From a virus, in the IMG/VR virus record IMGVR_UViG_3300021437_000017, positions 1 to 63,911 of that record: a DNA stretch of 63,911 nt; one strand, 5' to 3'. Positions 36,124-43,588 of this stretch are shown in pieces (position 1 is the first letter of the stretch; each line of letters opens with the position of its first letter). The notes beneath the pieces are model-generated. The model was not told where the DNA came from. It ran no database searches and was given only the letters and a program-made list of their open reading frames with translations. Made by a program: the position numbers and the translations under genes.

Positions 36124-36830
36124 AGAAGAAACCCGCGCTGCTGCATGAAGGTAATTGGGTCTTTATCGCGTTTTGACGAATTGCATGACAAACAGACAAG
36201 TTGAATATTGGTAATCCAATCAGAGCCTCCGCGAGACAGCGGTTTAATATGGTCTTTGCAATATGGTTTAGGAAGATCATGACTACAAATAGCGCATTTT
36301 CCTTTTTGGAGATCAAATAATGTTCTAACTTCAGATGCGTTGTGGTGTCCATCAGCGCCGTGATTAAGTGCGCGCCTTTTTGCTGCGTGAGCCATTCCAT
36401 TGTCTGGGTTGCGGCGCTTCCATTCGGCGCCAGCTTTATTAACGCGTAATTTGTTTGCAATTCTCCACGCACGATCAACGGCCAGATAGTGATCTGGTTT
36501 AGCGGCTCGGCATCGCATCTTAATAGCGCGGTATTTTTCAGGGTTGGCTGCTCTGCGCTTCTGTTCTGCTGCACGCCGTTTCCCTGGATTTGCCTCGCGC
36601 CATGCTTTATTAATTTCCGTTAGCCTTTCCTTTTGTTCCTGATAACGAGCGGAATGATAATGTTTTTCACAAAGTTCCTTAGCTTTAGATGGCAATCCGC
36701 ATACAGAACAAGGAGGTTTTGGTTTCCTCTTACTGATATACGACGTAACATGCCTCTTGGCGTCATAATGACGTTGGCAAAGACCTTTTGCCATTTGAGG
36801 GTTTTCGCACGATGGGGCAGAGCAAATCAT
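36120..36830 (-). CDS. HNH homing endonuclease splitting the ThDP enzyme gene
   Basis: A 236-residue protein whose ATG (36830) overlaps the stop of the ThDP N-terminal half and whose stop overlaps the start of the C-terminal half. It has two related zinc-finger-like modules, Cys3/Cys8/Cys18/His21 (GLCQRHY) and Cys41/Cys44/Cys54/His57 (ELCEKHY), an Arg/Lys/Ala-rich middle, and a C-terminal HNH module (KCAICSHDL, DHIKPLSRGGS, CLSCNSSK) with its Zn-binding cysteines. It matches free-standing phage HNH endonucleases that spread by cutting intact alleles. No intron flanks are present. Confidence 0.92.
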   Translation of the reverse strand: MICSAPSCENPQMAKGLCQRHYDAKRHVTSYISKRKPKPPCSVCGLPSKAKELCEKHYHSARYQEQKERLTEINKAWREANPGKRRAAEQKRRAANPEKYRAIKMRCRAAKPDHYLAVDRAWRIANKLRVNKAGAEWKRRNPDNGMAHAAKRRALNHGADGHHNASEVRTLFDLQKGKCAICSHDLPKPYCKDHIKPLSRGGSDWITNIQLVCLSCNSSKRDKDPITFMQQRGFLL

Positions 36831-37927
36831 TTCTGCTCGGCATACTCTGGCAGCACGACGGGATATTTGTCGCGCCATATCTCGCATTGCCAACGCCATT
36901 CTTCTCTGTCACCCAATCCATCCGCTTGCGTTTCTAAGAGGGTTCTGGCGAATTTCTTCGCGTCGCACTCAATCTTCAGATCAACACGCAGCGATGGCTT
37001 ATTCATCTCCGCGCTGTCAATATCGACCATGATGATTTTTGCAGTAGGCGCAAACTTAGGGAAGCTGTAGCCGATCATCGGGACTGACATGCGGCACCCC
37101 ATGATGAGCAGCAAGTCGGCGTTCTGGGCAGCGTAGTTTGATGCGCGGTCTCCGAATAGTCCCATGTGGCCGATGTGGCAAGGACCATCGGCAATCATGT
37201 CCGCTGCCGACCATGATGAGATTACCGGGATTCCGAGCGCACCGATCAGTTCGCGTATTTCATGTTGCGCGCCCGCTAACCTCACGCCGTTGCCAATGAT
37301 CAGTACCGGGCGTTTGGACTGTCGCAACATGGATAGGCAATGCAGTGCGGTCGTCCGCCAGTCTTTTTCAACACGATCTGGCTGGATATAGCCGCGTAGC
37401 AGATCAGGGTCAATCTGCTTGCTCTGGATGTCGAGCGGTATGTCGATCCAGACCGGTCCCGGCCTTCCGGAGTTGGCGATGTAAGCCGCCTTCTCCAACT
37501 CGTAGCGAATATCCTTCTCGTCCTTGATCGTCACCGCATGCTTGGTGATTGACTTGACGAGCGTAACGATGTCAGTTTCCTGCACACCGAATTGACGCAG
37601 CCCGGTATCTGCAATCAGTTGGTCGCGCGTTACCTGTCCAGAAATAGCAATAAGAGGGGTAGAGTCAACCCAAGCGCAAGCAATTCCCGTGATTGCATTC
37701 GTACCGCCAGGCCCACTGGTAACAAGAACACAGCCAATACCGCATATCCTAGCATAAGACTCAGCAGCCATCGCGGCAGCCTGTTCATGATTACACGCAA
37801 CATATTTAAACCTCTCATGATGTCCGAATGAATCATTCAAGTACATTGCGCCGCCGCCGACGACACCAAAAACGTGCGTGATGCCGAGATCAGCAATGAA
37901 GTCTGCGACGTAATCTGAAAGCCTCAT
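36827..37927 (-). CDS. Thiamine-diphosphate enzyme, N-terminal (PYR) half
   Basis: A 366-residue protein carrying the PYR domain and central domain of acetolactate synthase/pyruvate-decarboxylase-like enzymes. Glu48 in CNHEQAAAMAAESYAR is the conserved catalytic glutamate. VLVTSGPGGTNAITG and NGVRLAGAQHEI fit the family. It ends at LPEYAEQK, just where an intact enzyme would continue into NSYVF-type sequence. It may act on a 2-oxoacid or sugar-derived aldehyde. By analogy with the C2-branching enzyme YerE of yersiniose biosynthesis, pyruvate-dependent modification of a sugar is one possibility. Confidence 0.9.
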   Translation of the reverse strand: MRLSDYVADFIADLGITHVFGVVGGGAMYLNDSFGHHERFKYVACNHEQAAAMAAESYARICGIGCVLVTSGPGGTNAITGIACAWVDSTPLIAISGQVTRDQLIADTGLRQFGVQETDIVTLVKSITKHAVTIKDEKDIRYELEKAAYIANSGRPGPVWIDIPLDIQSKQIDPDLLRGYIQPDRVEKDWRTTALHCLSMLRQSKRPVLIIGNGVRLAGAQHEIRELIGALGIPVISSWSAADMIADGPCHIGHMGLFGDRASNYAAQNADLLLIMGCRMSVPMIGYSFPKFAPTAKIIMVDIDSAEMNKPSLRVDLKIECDAKKFARTLLETQADGLGDREEWRWQCEIWRDKYPVVLPEYAEQK

Positions 37928-37931
37928 GGTA

Positions 37932-38588
37932 TTAATATTGCGTTCTACCTGCGCTCAAGTCAAACGTCGCCCCAGTAGTCCCCGAACATTCCTCACTCGC
38001 CAGCCAACAAACAAGCGATGCGACTTCCTCAACGGTAACGAATCTTTCCATCGGGCATTTGTGCAGCATGATCTGAAGTTGCTCCTCGGGCACGCCGTCG
38101 AATAAAGACGTTCTGACCGCTGATGGCGTAACGCAATTCACCGTGACGCCTGTTTTGGCAGTCTCTTTCCCCAAGCATTTCGTGAGCGCAATCACGCCAG
38201 CCTTCGATACGGAGTATGCCGGCGCCATCGGGTTCACGTCCTTGCCGACCGCGGAACTCATGTTGACAACGCGACCATAGCCCCGACGCACCATGCCGGG
38301 GATGACGTGCTTCGCCACAAGGAACTGGCCGGTGAGATTGACTGCCATCACGTTATCCCACTCGTAGCGTATGTAGCCAAGAGCGGAACCGATTGGGCCG
38401 AATACCCCGGCATTGTTCACAAGAACATCAATGGTCCCGATCTTATCCACTGCGTCGATGACTTGCGCTTCGTCGCGAACATCGGTGCCGTGTGTCCATG
38501 CGTGGACGACGTGGCCAGATGCTCGCAGTCTGTTTGCCACAGCCAAGCCGATGCCACGATTGCCGCCCGTTACCAAAGCCACTCTCAT
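37932..38588 (-). CDS. Short-chain dehydrogenase/reductase
   Basis: A 218-residue SDR. The cofactor loop is VTGGNRGIGLAVA (about 5-17), and VNNAGVFG follows as the NNAG motif. The catalytic set is Ser (NMSSAVG) with Tyr-x-x-x-Lys (YSVSK) further along. It is a cytosolic NAD(P)H-dependent reductase. It lies four bases before the ThDP N-terminal gene, so it may reduce the keto product of that enzyme, as ThDP/reductase pairs do in branched-sugar pathways. This is inference. Confidence 0.88.
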   Translation of the reverse strand: MRVALVTGGNRGIGLAVANRLRASGHVVHAWTHGTDVRDEAQVIDAVDKIGTIDVLVNNAGVFGPIGSALGYIRYEWDNVMAVNLTGQFLVAKHVIPGMVRRGYGRVVNMSSAVGKDVNPMAPAYSVSKAGVIALTKCLGKETAKTGVTVNCVTPSAVRTSLFDGVPEEQLQIMLHKCPMERFVTVEEVASLVCWLASEECSGTTGATFDLSAGRTQY

Positions 38589-39040
38589 TGACGCTCCTTT
38601 TTCAGTTGCAGCATCGCTGCGTGCCCGGCAACGATCTGATATGCTTCTGCATCCTGCATCGTGTCTCCTTCCATCTCGCCGCCGTCTGCGTAGGTAAAGG
38701 CATGAGGATCTGCGAAGGAACCCGTAATTGCGAAGGTCGCCATCCCGATTCTATTGGCGGTGATAATCGCCTTCAAGATGTTGATGGAATTGCCGCTGCC
38801 CGACAGCGCAATAAGCAGATCGCTAGGCTCTCCGAATACCAGCAATTGCATGGAGAATACTTCTTCGTATCCGTGGTCGTTCGCGATGGCGGTGAGCGTT
38901 GAAACGTCAGCGGTGAGCGCGTAAGCACGGATGCCGACAGAGATAAGATCGTTCGCGATGTGGATTGCGTTGGCGGCACTCCCGCCATTGCCGCAAAGAT
39001 AAACGCGCTTGGCCTGTTTTATGGCATCAACAAGTTTCAT
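38585..39040 (-). CDS. SIS-domain sugar isomerase, phosphoheptose isomerase-like
   Basis: A 151-residue SIS-domain protein. YLCGNGGSAANAIHIANDL and LLIALSGSGNSINILKA are the two phosphosugar-binding loops of the GmhA family. The family converts sedoheptulose 7-phosphate to heptose 7-phosphate. The protein is shorter than GmhA (about 190), with a trimmed N-terminus. Four-base overlaps join it to a PfkB kinase and the SDR, and kinase plus nucleotidyltransferase plus isomerase is exactly an ADP-heptose module. Confidence 0.85.
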   Translation of the reverse strand: MKLVDAIKQAKRVYLCGNGGSAANAIHIANDLISVGIRAYALTADVSTLTAIANDHGYEEVFSMQLLVFGEPSDLLIALSGSGNSINILKAIITANRIGMATFAITGSFADPHAFTYADGGEMEGDTMQDAEAYQIVAGHAAMLQLKKERQ

Positions 39041-39852
39041 CCGAACACTTCCTCCGCTGTCGCAACTGCTGTTCCGAATCTGCCCACTACGATACCGGCC
39101 GCTTTATTTGCGTAACGCGCTGCCTCAACGAGCGTGTGGCCGCGCGTAAGAGCGACCGCTAGCGCCGCAATCGCTGTATCGCCAGCGCCCGACACATCGA
39201 ATACATCCTTCGCAACGCATGGTATTTGAATGACCTCCGCTTCAGTAAAGAGAGTCATGCCGGCGCTTGCTCTGGTAAGCAGAATTGCCCCAATTGCCGA
39301 TTCTCGTCGCAAGCGTTCGGCTTTCTGCGCCATTTGTTCCTCGCTGCCCCAACCGCCAACCATTTCACGCAACTCATTGAGGTTGGGCTTGATGACATCG
39401 GCCCCGCGGTAGCGCTCGTAATCGTGGCCCTTTGGATCAACCAGAACCGCCTTATCGGACTCTTTGGAAATCGCGATAAGGGACGCAACGAATGAAAGAG
39501 ACCCTTTGCCGTAATCCGAGAATACAACCACGTTAGCATCTCCCAACAAGCGTTGAAACTCCTTCAGAATAACGGGTTCTTGTGGCTCGTCGAAGTCTAC
39601 CCTGACAACCTGCTGCTGCTTGGCGATAACTCTAATCTTCGTGACCGCCTTGGCGCTCGGGCTATACAGCGTGTCGCAGGTTGCACCCATCGCAATGCAA
39701 TTAAGGGCGACATTGGCTGCCGCGCCCGCTCGTTCTTCCATTCTGCCCATCTTGACTACAGGCACTGGTGCTTCTGGGGAAATGCGCTCGACGTTACCGA
39801 ACCAGTAAACATCTAGCATCCGATCTCCGACGACCAGAATCCTATTCGACAC
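39037..39852 (-). CDS. PfkB-family heptose-phosphate kinase-like protein
   Basis: A 271-residue ribokinase/PfkB-fold kinase. VVGDRMLDVYWFGNVERISPEAP is the RfaE1-type beginning (split by Tyr-Trp), VVKMGRMEERAGAAANVALN contains the sugar-binding glycine pair, and FDVSGAGDTAIAALA contains the anion hole and catalytic Asp of GAGD. It would phosphorylate heptose 7-phosphate to the 1,7-bisphosphate. The stand-alone form, together with a separate nucleotidyltransferase, corresponds to HldA rather than the fused HldE. Confidence 0.87.
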   Translation of the reverse strand: MSNRILVVGDRMLDVYWFGNVERISPEAPVPVVKMGRMEERAGAAANVALNCIAMGATCDTLYSPSAKAVTKIRVIAKQQQVVRVDFDEPQEPVILKEFQRLLGDANVVVFSDYGKGSLSFVASLIAISKESDKAVLVDPKGHDYERYRGADVIKPNLNELREMVGGWGSEEQMAQKAERLRRESAIGAILLTRASAGMTLFTEAEVIQIPCVAKDVFDVSGAGDTAIAALAVALTRGHTLVEAARYANKAAGIVVGRFGTAVATAEEVFG

Positions 39853-40300
39853 CGCGCCCCCTGCCGGCTTGATCGATTCTCTTTCGCAGCAGTTCTCCGC
39901 TGATAATTTCGGTTGATGAATAAACGATATCGTTTGTCACGATGATCAACCTCCCACCACACGCTTCAACCGCCGCACGCTCCTTCGCCAGATTTCCGGT
40001 TTTGTCGCCGTTGAGATAGTCAGGCCCCTTCGCGAAGAACGCGGGCCGCACGATGTTGATGACCGCAACGGCGTTCTCGTGGTCGGACAGGATTACGTTG
40101 TCCACAAACTTGAGCGCGGCAATCATCTCCATGCGTTGCTCTTCATTGAATATCGGCCTACCATCACCTTTGCACACCCATCGATCAGAAGTCACGCTGA
40201 CAACAAGACGATCGCCGTATTCCTTGGCTTTCTGCAAATGTTTCTTGTGGCCAATGTGCAGAAGGTCGTAAGTGCCGTGAGCTAAGACTGTCTTAGTCAT
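39842..40300 (-). CDS. Nucleotidyltransferase, HldC/RfaE2-like
   Basis: A 152-residue cytidylyltransferase-superfamily enzyme. LAHGTYDLLHIGHKKHL contains the HxGH nucleotide-binding motif, and ISGELLRKRI resembles the second motif near the C-terminus. Together with the neighbouring kinase and SIS isomerase this gives activated heptose (ADP-heptose in known pathways). It could instead activate another sugar phosphate. It starts with a one-base overlap against a small membrane-protein gene. Confidence 0.87.
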   Translation of the reverse strand: MTKTVLAHGTYDLLHIGHKKHLQKAKEYGDRLVVSVTSDRWVCKGDGRPIFNEEQRMEMIAALKFVDNVILSDHENAVAVINIVRPAFFAKGPDYLNGDKTGNLAKERAAVEACGGRLIIVTNDIVYSSTEIISGELLRKRIDQAGRGRGVE

Positions 40301-40470
40301 CAGTCACCGTAAAAGCACATAATTGCAGAGAATAGTCCTATTGCCATTATTACCCCAATTGGAAATGCTGACGCAATTCCGGCACCATCTATTAGCGGGC
40401 CAAGTGCACCCGATATTGGCGCTATCACCAATAGAATAACAGCGCAAACTCCAAACACGATACGCTTCAT
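40300..40470 (-). CDS. 56-residue two-helix membrane protein
   Basis: This frame encodes a 56-residue protein with two hydrophobic segments (VFGVCAVILLVIAPISGA and FPIGVIMAIGLFSAIMCF). The stop overlaps the nucleotidyltransferase start (TGATG) and the ATG lies one base after the LexA-like gene's stop. The continuous overlap makes it a real part of the operon. Function is unknown; a membrane anchor or effector for the surface-sugar pathway is possible. Confidence 0.65.
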   Translation of the reverse strand: MKRIVFGVCAVILLVIAPISGALGPLIDGAGIASAFPIGVIMAIGLFSAIMCFYGD

Positions 40471-40471
40471 A

Positions 40472-40711
40472 TCATCCGCGCATCACCACCACTATCCCCC
40501 GCGCAATCTTAGGCATGATTTTGATGTAGCCCTTCCTGGCGATGAGATTCATGTGCTTCTGGGCGGCGCTCGCGTTCGCCCATTCAAAGTACTTCGATAT
40601 TTCACCACGTGTCGGCGGATATCCATTCTCATCGTGGAATCTGCAGATGAATTCCAGAACCCTTAATTGAAGCGGTGTGAGCGGCTTCCAAGTTGGTATA
40701 AGCCCTTGCAT
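40472..40711 (-). CDS. LexA-like winged-helix DNA-binding protein
   Basis: A 79-residue protein resembling the N-terminal domain of LexA: LTPLQLRVLEFICRFHDENGYPP followed by the Thr-Arg-Gly-Glu-Ile recognition region and an Ala-Lys-Lys-like wing. There is no peptidase or dimerisation domain. It heads the glyco-operon and is probably its regulator. The ATG lies only seven bases downstream of a -10 box, giving a leaderless transcript if the promoter is right (see 40712-40747). Confidence 0.8.
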   Translation of the reverse strand: MQGLIPTWKPLTPLQLRVLEFICRFHDENGYPPTRGEISKYFEWANASAAQKHMNLIARKGYIKIMPKIARGIVVVMRG

Positions 40712-40747
40712 ACGTGACTATATATCCTAATGACTAAATTATGTCAA
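40712..40747 (-). promoter_or_regulatory. Leaderless promoter of the glyco-operon
   Basis: On the minus strand TTGACA (40747-40742), a 17-base spacer and TATATA (40724-40719) are followed by gtcacgt and the ATG. The start codon thus falls at the expected +1. A very similar arrangement precedes the other small DNA-binding protein at 50473. The two sites may share a regulator. Confidence 0.7.
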
Positions 40748-40796
40748 CAGGCGTATAACTCTGCTAACGCGCCCAGAAGGGCGACTGGAGACACAA

Positions 40797-41135
40797 ATGG
40801 CTGACCTTGGCGTCGTCAAGACGATTGAACTCTTCACGTCACAGAGCGTTGCAGCGACCAGCAATCCCTATCCAATGCCGCGGGGGCCGACATCGTTTCA
40901 GGCTACCGTCGTAACCACATCAACCGGGGCGAGCGCTGTAATAACCGGCGCGGTTACCGTCCAAGTTTCAAATGACAACGTGGCCTGGCTTGCCTACGGC
41001 ACCTGTTCGGCGGTGGGTACTGGGACCGGAGCGGACGGCTTTGCCGCGGTGGCGCCCTGGGCTTATTGCCGCATGGTCATATCTAGCCTGACGACCGGCG
41101 TATCGGCCTTATTGACGGGGCGTATCGGCTCGTGA
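40797..41135 (+). CDS. Hypothetical beta-rich virion protein
   Basis: A 112-residue protein rich in Thr, Val, Ala and Gly, predicted all beta, with VTVQVSNDNVAWLAYGT matching the pattern of the 120-residue protein at 7054. It begins a plus-strand operon that includes the lysis genes and precedes a lectin-like protein. It may be a decoration or baseplate-like subunit. A gtctccagtcgccct-type leader precedes the ATG, and gaga is the nearest ribosome-binding sequence. Confidence 0.6.
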   Translation: MADLGVVKTIELFTSQSVAATSNPYPMPRGPTSFQATVVTTSTGASAVITGAVTVQVSNDNVAWLAYGTCSAVGTGTGADGFAAVAPWAYCRMVISSLTTGVSALLTGRIGS

Positions 41136-42178
41136 GTTCTGGTAATTCAACATTAGGTGGACGCGCCATTACCGGCATGTCCAAAGTTACCGGAAACATC
41201 GGAAGCGGATCTGGCTCAAGGACTGGAATTAATATTCTCGGCGCAACTGTCCCCGGCGCCCCAACGATCGGCACTGCTGTTGCAGGCAATGCCACTGCAC
41301 AGGTTCCCTACACCGCGCCTGCGAGTAACGGCGGCTCGGCCATCACGAGCTACACGGCGACCTCGACGCCGGGGAACATCACGGGCACGCTCAGTCAGGC
41401 AGGCTCTGGCACGATCACTGTCAATGGTCTGGCTAACGACACGTCCTATACGTTCACTGTCCATGCGACGAACGCGGCGGGCAACTCGGCAGAGAGCGCT
41501 GCAAGCAATTCTATAAGCGCTGGATTTAACCTTGTTGTGCTTCTAATGCACATGGATGGTTCGAATGGTTCGACAACCTTTACAGACCAGATTGGGCACA
41601 CCTTTACAGTTGGCGGTGGAGCGCAGATAAGCACCGCGCAATACAAATTTGGAGGAGCTTCAGGGTTATATAACGGAACTAACGCTTATATTACAACGCC
41701 ACGAACCGCCGAGTGGGCTTGGCCGTCGCAGGATTATACGGTTGAAATGTGGTGTAGGACGAACACAGATAAAACAAATGGGGCTTACGGCCCTGTCCAG
41801 ATTGGGGAGATGGCCCCTACGACATTGAGTCAAGACTGGTCTTTCGGAACCAATGCTACCGGGAAAATCCAGTGGTATTACTGGAACGGATCGGCCGCAA
41901 CTTTTGTTACCGGAACGACAACCGTAACCACTGGCACGTGGCATCATTTGGCAATGACATTAAGTGGCACAACGATCAGATTATTTATTGATGGAGTGCA
42001 GGATGCGACCGGAACAATATCGGGAACGCCGGATGTTTCAACCTCAGCCTATTTAGTTATCGGAGCCTGCAACAGCGTTTTTTACGACGGCTATATAGAT
42101 GACGTGAGAATTACAAAGGGCCTTGCCCGATATACGAGTAATTTCACGCCTCCGACAGCAGCATTCCCGAACTCATAA
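41132..42178 (+). CDS. FN3 and LamG/ConA-like surface protein
   Basis: A 348-residue protein starting with a GTG that overlaps the upstream stop (GTGA). Residues about 38-125 form a fibronectin type III domain (VPGAPTIGTAVAGNATAQV and the ITVNGLANDTSYTFTVHA strand-loop). Residues about 135-345 form a concanavalin A-like/LamG jelly roll (YTVEMWCRTN, WHHLAMTLSGTTIRLFIDG, DDVRITKGLARY). Such pairs are typical of virion surface proteins that bind carbohydrates. It probably acts in adsorption or as a decoration. Confidence 0.82.
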   Translation: MSSGNSTLGGRAITGMSKVTGNIGSGSGSRTGINILGATVPGAPTIGTAVAGNATAQVPYTAPASNGGSAITSYTATSTPGNITGTLSQAGSGTITVNGLANDTSYTFTVHATNAAGNSAESAASNSISAGFNLVVLLMHMDGSNGSTTFTDQIGHTFTVGGGAQISTAQYKFGGASGLYNGTNAYITTPRTAEWAWPSQDYTVEMWCRTNTDKTNGAYGPVQIGEMAPTTLSQDWSFGTNATGKIQWYYWNGSAATFVTGTTTVTTGTWHHLAMTLSGTTIRLFIDGVQDATGTISGTPDVSTSAYLVIGACNSVFYDGYIDDVRITKGLARYTSNFTPPTAAFPNS

Positions 42179-42270
42179 TGCCACGCGCCAACTCCCTGCG
42201 CGTTTCGACGCCCCCCGGCAGCGGGCGGAAAGCCGGGATGAATTGAGGTAACCAACAAGGAAGAAAAATC

Positions 42271-42567
42271 ATGGGTGATCCAGCCTTGAGCCGAGACGAG
42301 TTTTACCAGTGGCTATCGAATAGCTTTCGGCAGCATGTGGAAGCCAATACGCAGACACGAGAGCGGGTGGAGAAACTGAGCCTCGCTGTGTTCGGTGACG
42401 GCAATGGGGTGCCTGGCATACAGGCCGACGTGAAGCACCTGGTCTGCGTGAGCCGCCGCATAAATGCGTGGTTGGACGGAGTATCAAGACTGGGCAGGTT
42501 CGGCGGGGCGCTGCTGATCGTGGCGGCGGCGGGCGCGACATTCGGCAAGACGATGGGTTGGCTATGA
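42271..42567 (+). CDS. Lysis-cassette membrane protein
   Basis: A 98-residue protein. The first 70 residues are a charged helical region, and a single hydrophobic segment near 74-93 (GGALLIVAAAGATFG) lies just before the end. The stop overlaps the endolysin ATG (ATGA). The layout fits a cytoplasmic helical region followed by one membrane helix, so it could be a holin partner or antiholin. The direct coupling to the endolysin supports a role in lysis. Confidence 0.65.
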   Translation: MGDPALSRDEFYQWLSNSFRQHVEANTQTRERVEKLSLAVFGDGNGVPGIQADVKHLVCVSRRINAWLDGVSRLGRFGGALLIVAAAGATFGKTMGWL

Positions 42568-42974
42568 TCTCCATCCTTGACCTGTTCGGCAACTTCTTCG
42601 ATTGCGACGATGCGACCGACGAAGTGAAGGCCAACGCGCAAGACTTCCTCGACAATGTTCTCAATCCGTTGCTCATAGAGGCCGAGGCGCATGGCATCGA
42701 CCTGAAAATCAACCCGCGCACCAAGACATACGTATCCGGCGAGCAATATGGCGGCTTCCGCCCTCAATCATGTCCGATCGGCGCACCGCACAGCGCACAC
42801 AAGCTCGGGCTGGCCTGCGACGTTTACGATCCTGACGGGGCGCTGGACGCCTACCTGACGGACGCCATCCTTGCGGCGCACGGGGCATATCGCGAAGCAC
42901 CAAGCGCGACGCCGGGCTGGGCGCATATCACCTCGCGCGCGCCGGCCTCGGGGCATCGCACGTTTATGCCATGA
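42564..42974 (+). CDS. Endolysin, M15 zinc peptidase (VanY/D-Ala-D-Ala type)
   Basis: A 136-residue enzyme starting at MISILDLFGN. The zinc site is clear: SAHKLGLACD (Ser77, His79, Asp86) matches the SxHxxGxAxD motif of M15 peptidases and GWAHI gives the third ligand His121. It cuts the peptide stems of peptidoglycan. There is no signal peptide, so it needs a holin. The preceding gene overlaps by four bases and the next gene starts four bases before its end. Confidence 0.92.
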   Translation: MISILDLFGNFFDCDDATDEVKANAQDFLDNVLNPLLIEAEAHGIDLKINPRTKTYVSGEQYGGFRPQSCPIGAPHSAHKLGLACDVYDPDGALDAYLTDAILAAHGAYREAPSATPGWAHITSRAPASGHRTFMP

Positions 42975-43297
42975 GCCTGTTTCACACCGAAGAACGCCGC
43001 GCCAAGCCGTTTGACTTCGACGGCGCGAAGTTTTCCACGCAGAAGGCTGTCACCTACATCCTTGTCGGCCTATTCTGTTACGTGTCCGTGTTGATCCTGA
43101 GCGTGCCGGGCACGGATCAGTCAGAACGGAGTATGATCCTGCAAACCGTTATCAATTTGGCGCTGCTGGCTACCGGCTATTGGCTCGGATCGAGCAAGCA
43201 AGCGGCAGATCGGCCGGTAGCGTCAACCGAACCACCCGTAGGCGAACTCGAGTACTTCAAATCACAACCAAAAGGAGAATCAGATGGCAAATCTTAG
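42971..43297 (+). CDS. Holin-like membrane protein
   Basis: A 108-residue protein with two predicted membrane helices (about 27-46, TYILVGLFCYVSVLILSV, and about 56-72, MILQTVINLALLATGYWLG), a polar N-terminus and a Lys/Glu-rich C-tail. Size, topology and the overlap with the endolysin gene support a holin. The N-terminal F/D/K-rich region is unusual for a small holin. Confidence 0.75.
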   Translation: MSLFHTEERRAKPFDFDGAKFSTQKAVTYILVGLFCYVSVLILSVPGTDQSERSMILQTVINLALLATGYWLGSSKQAADRPVASTEPPVGELEYFKSQPKGESDGKS

Positions 43298-43571
43298 AGC
43301 ACAGCAAGATGCACCAAGACCGCAAACACTTCTCGAATCCAAAATCGGAGAAATCGAATCACGCCTGAAGTCTTTAGTTGAAGCAGAAAGAAGAATCGGC
43401 GCGGCAATTAACAGGCTTATTAATCCGCGCCCTGCTGACGTAGCAACGGGAGCCGAGAGTATGCCACCCCCCGCCACAATTGAGGGGCAGTTACAAAATA
43501 TCGTTCGTCAACTCGATATCTTGGTCGGGGAATTAAGCGGGCATGCTGAAACTCTTGATTCAGCGATTTAA
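43284..43571 (+). CDS. Small coiled-coil protein in the lysis cassette
   Basis: A 95-residue protein with a predicted coiled coil at about 14-45 (GEIESRLKSLVEAERRIGAAINRL) and a second helix near the end. It overlaps the holin-like gene by 14 bases in another frame and has an aaaggag site. The helical, soluble nature with no membrane segment suggests a regulator or a partner of a lysis protein; no family is recognised. Confidence 0.65.
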   Translation: MANLRAQQDAPRPQTLLESKIGEIESRLKSLVEAERRIGAAINRLINPRPADVATGAESMPPPATIEGQLQNIVRQLDILVGELSGHAETLDSAI

Positions 43572-43588
43572 CCACCAAAGGAGAAATA

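Noticed and set aside
36120-36830. Group I intron or in-frame intein within the ThDP enzyme gene
   Set aside because: The HNH frame starts and stops exactly at the neighbouring gene ends with ATGA overlaps. No room remains for intron core sequences, and the first half ends in a stop codon before the HNH frame, so protein splicing is not possible.
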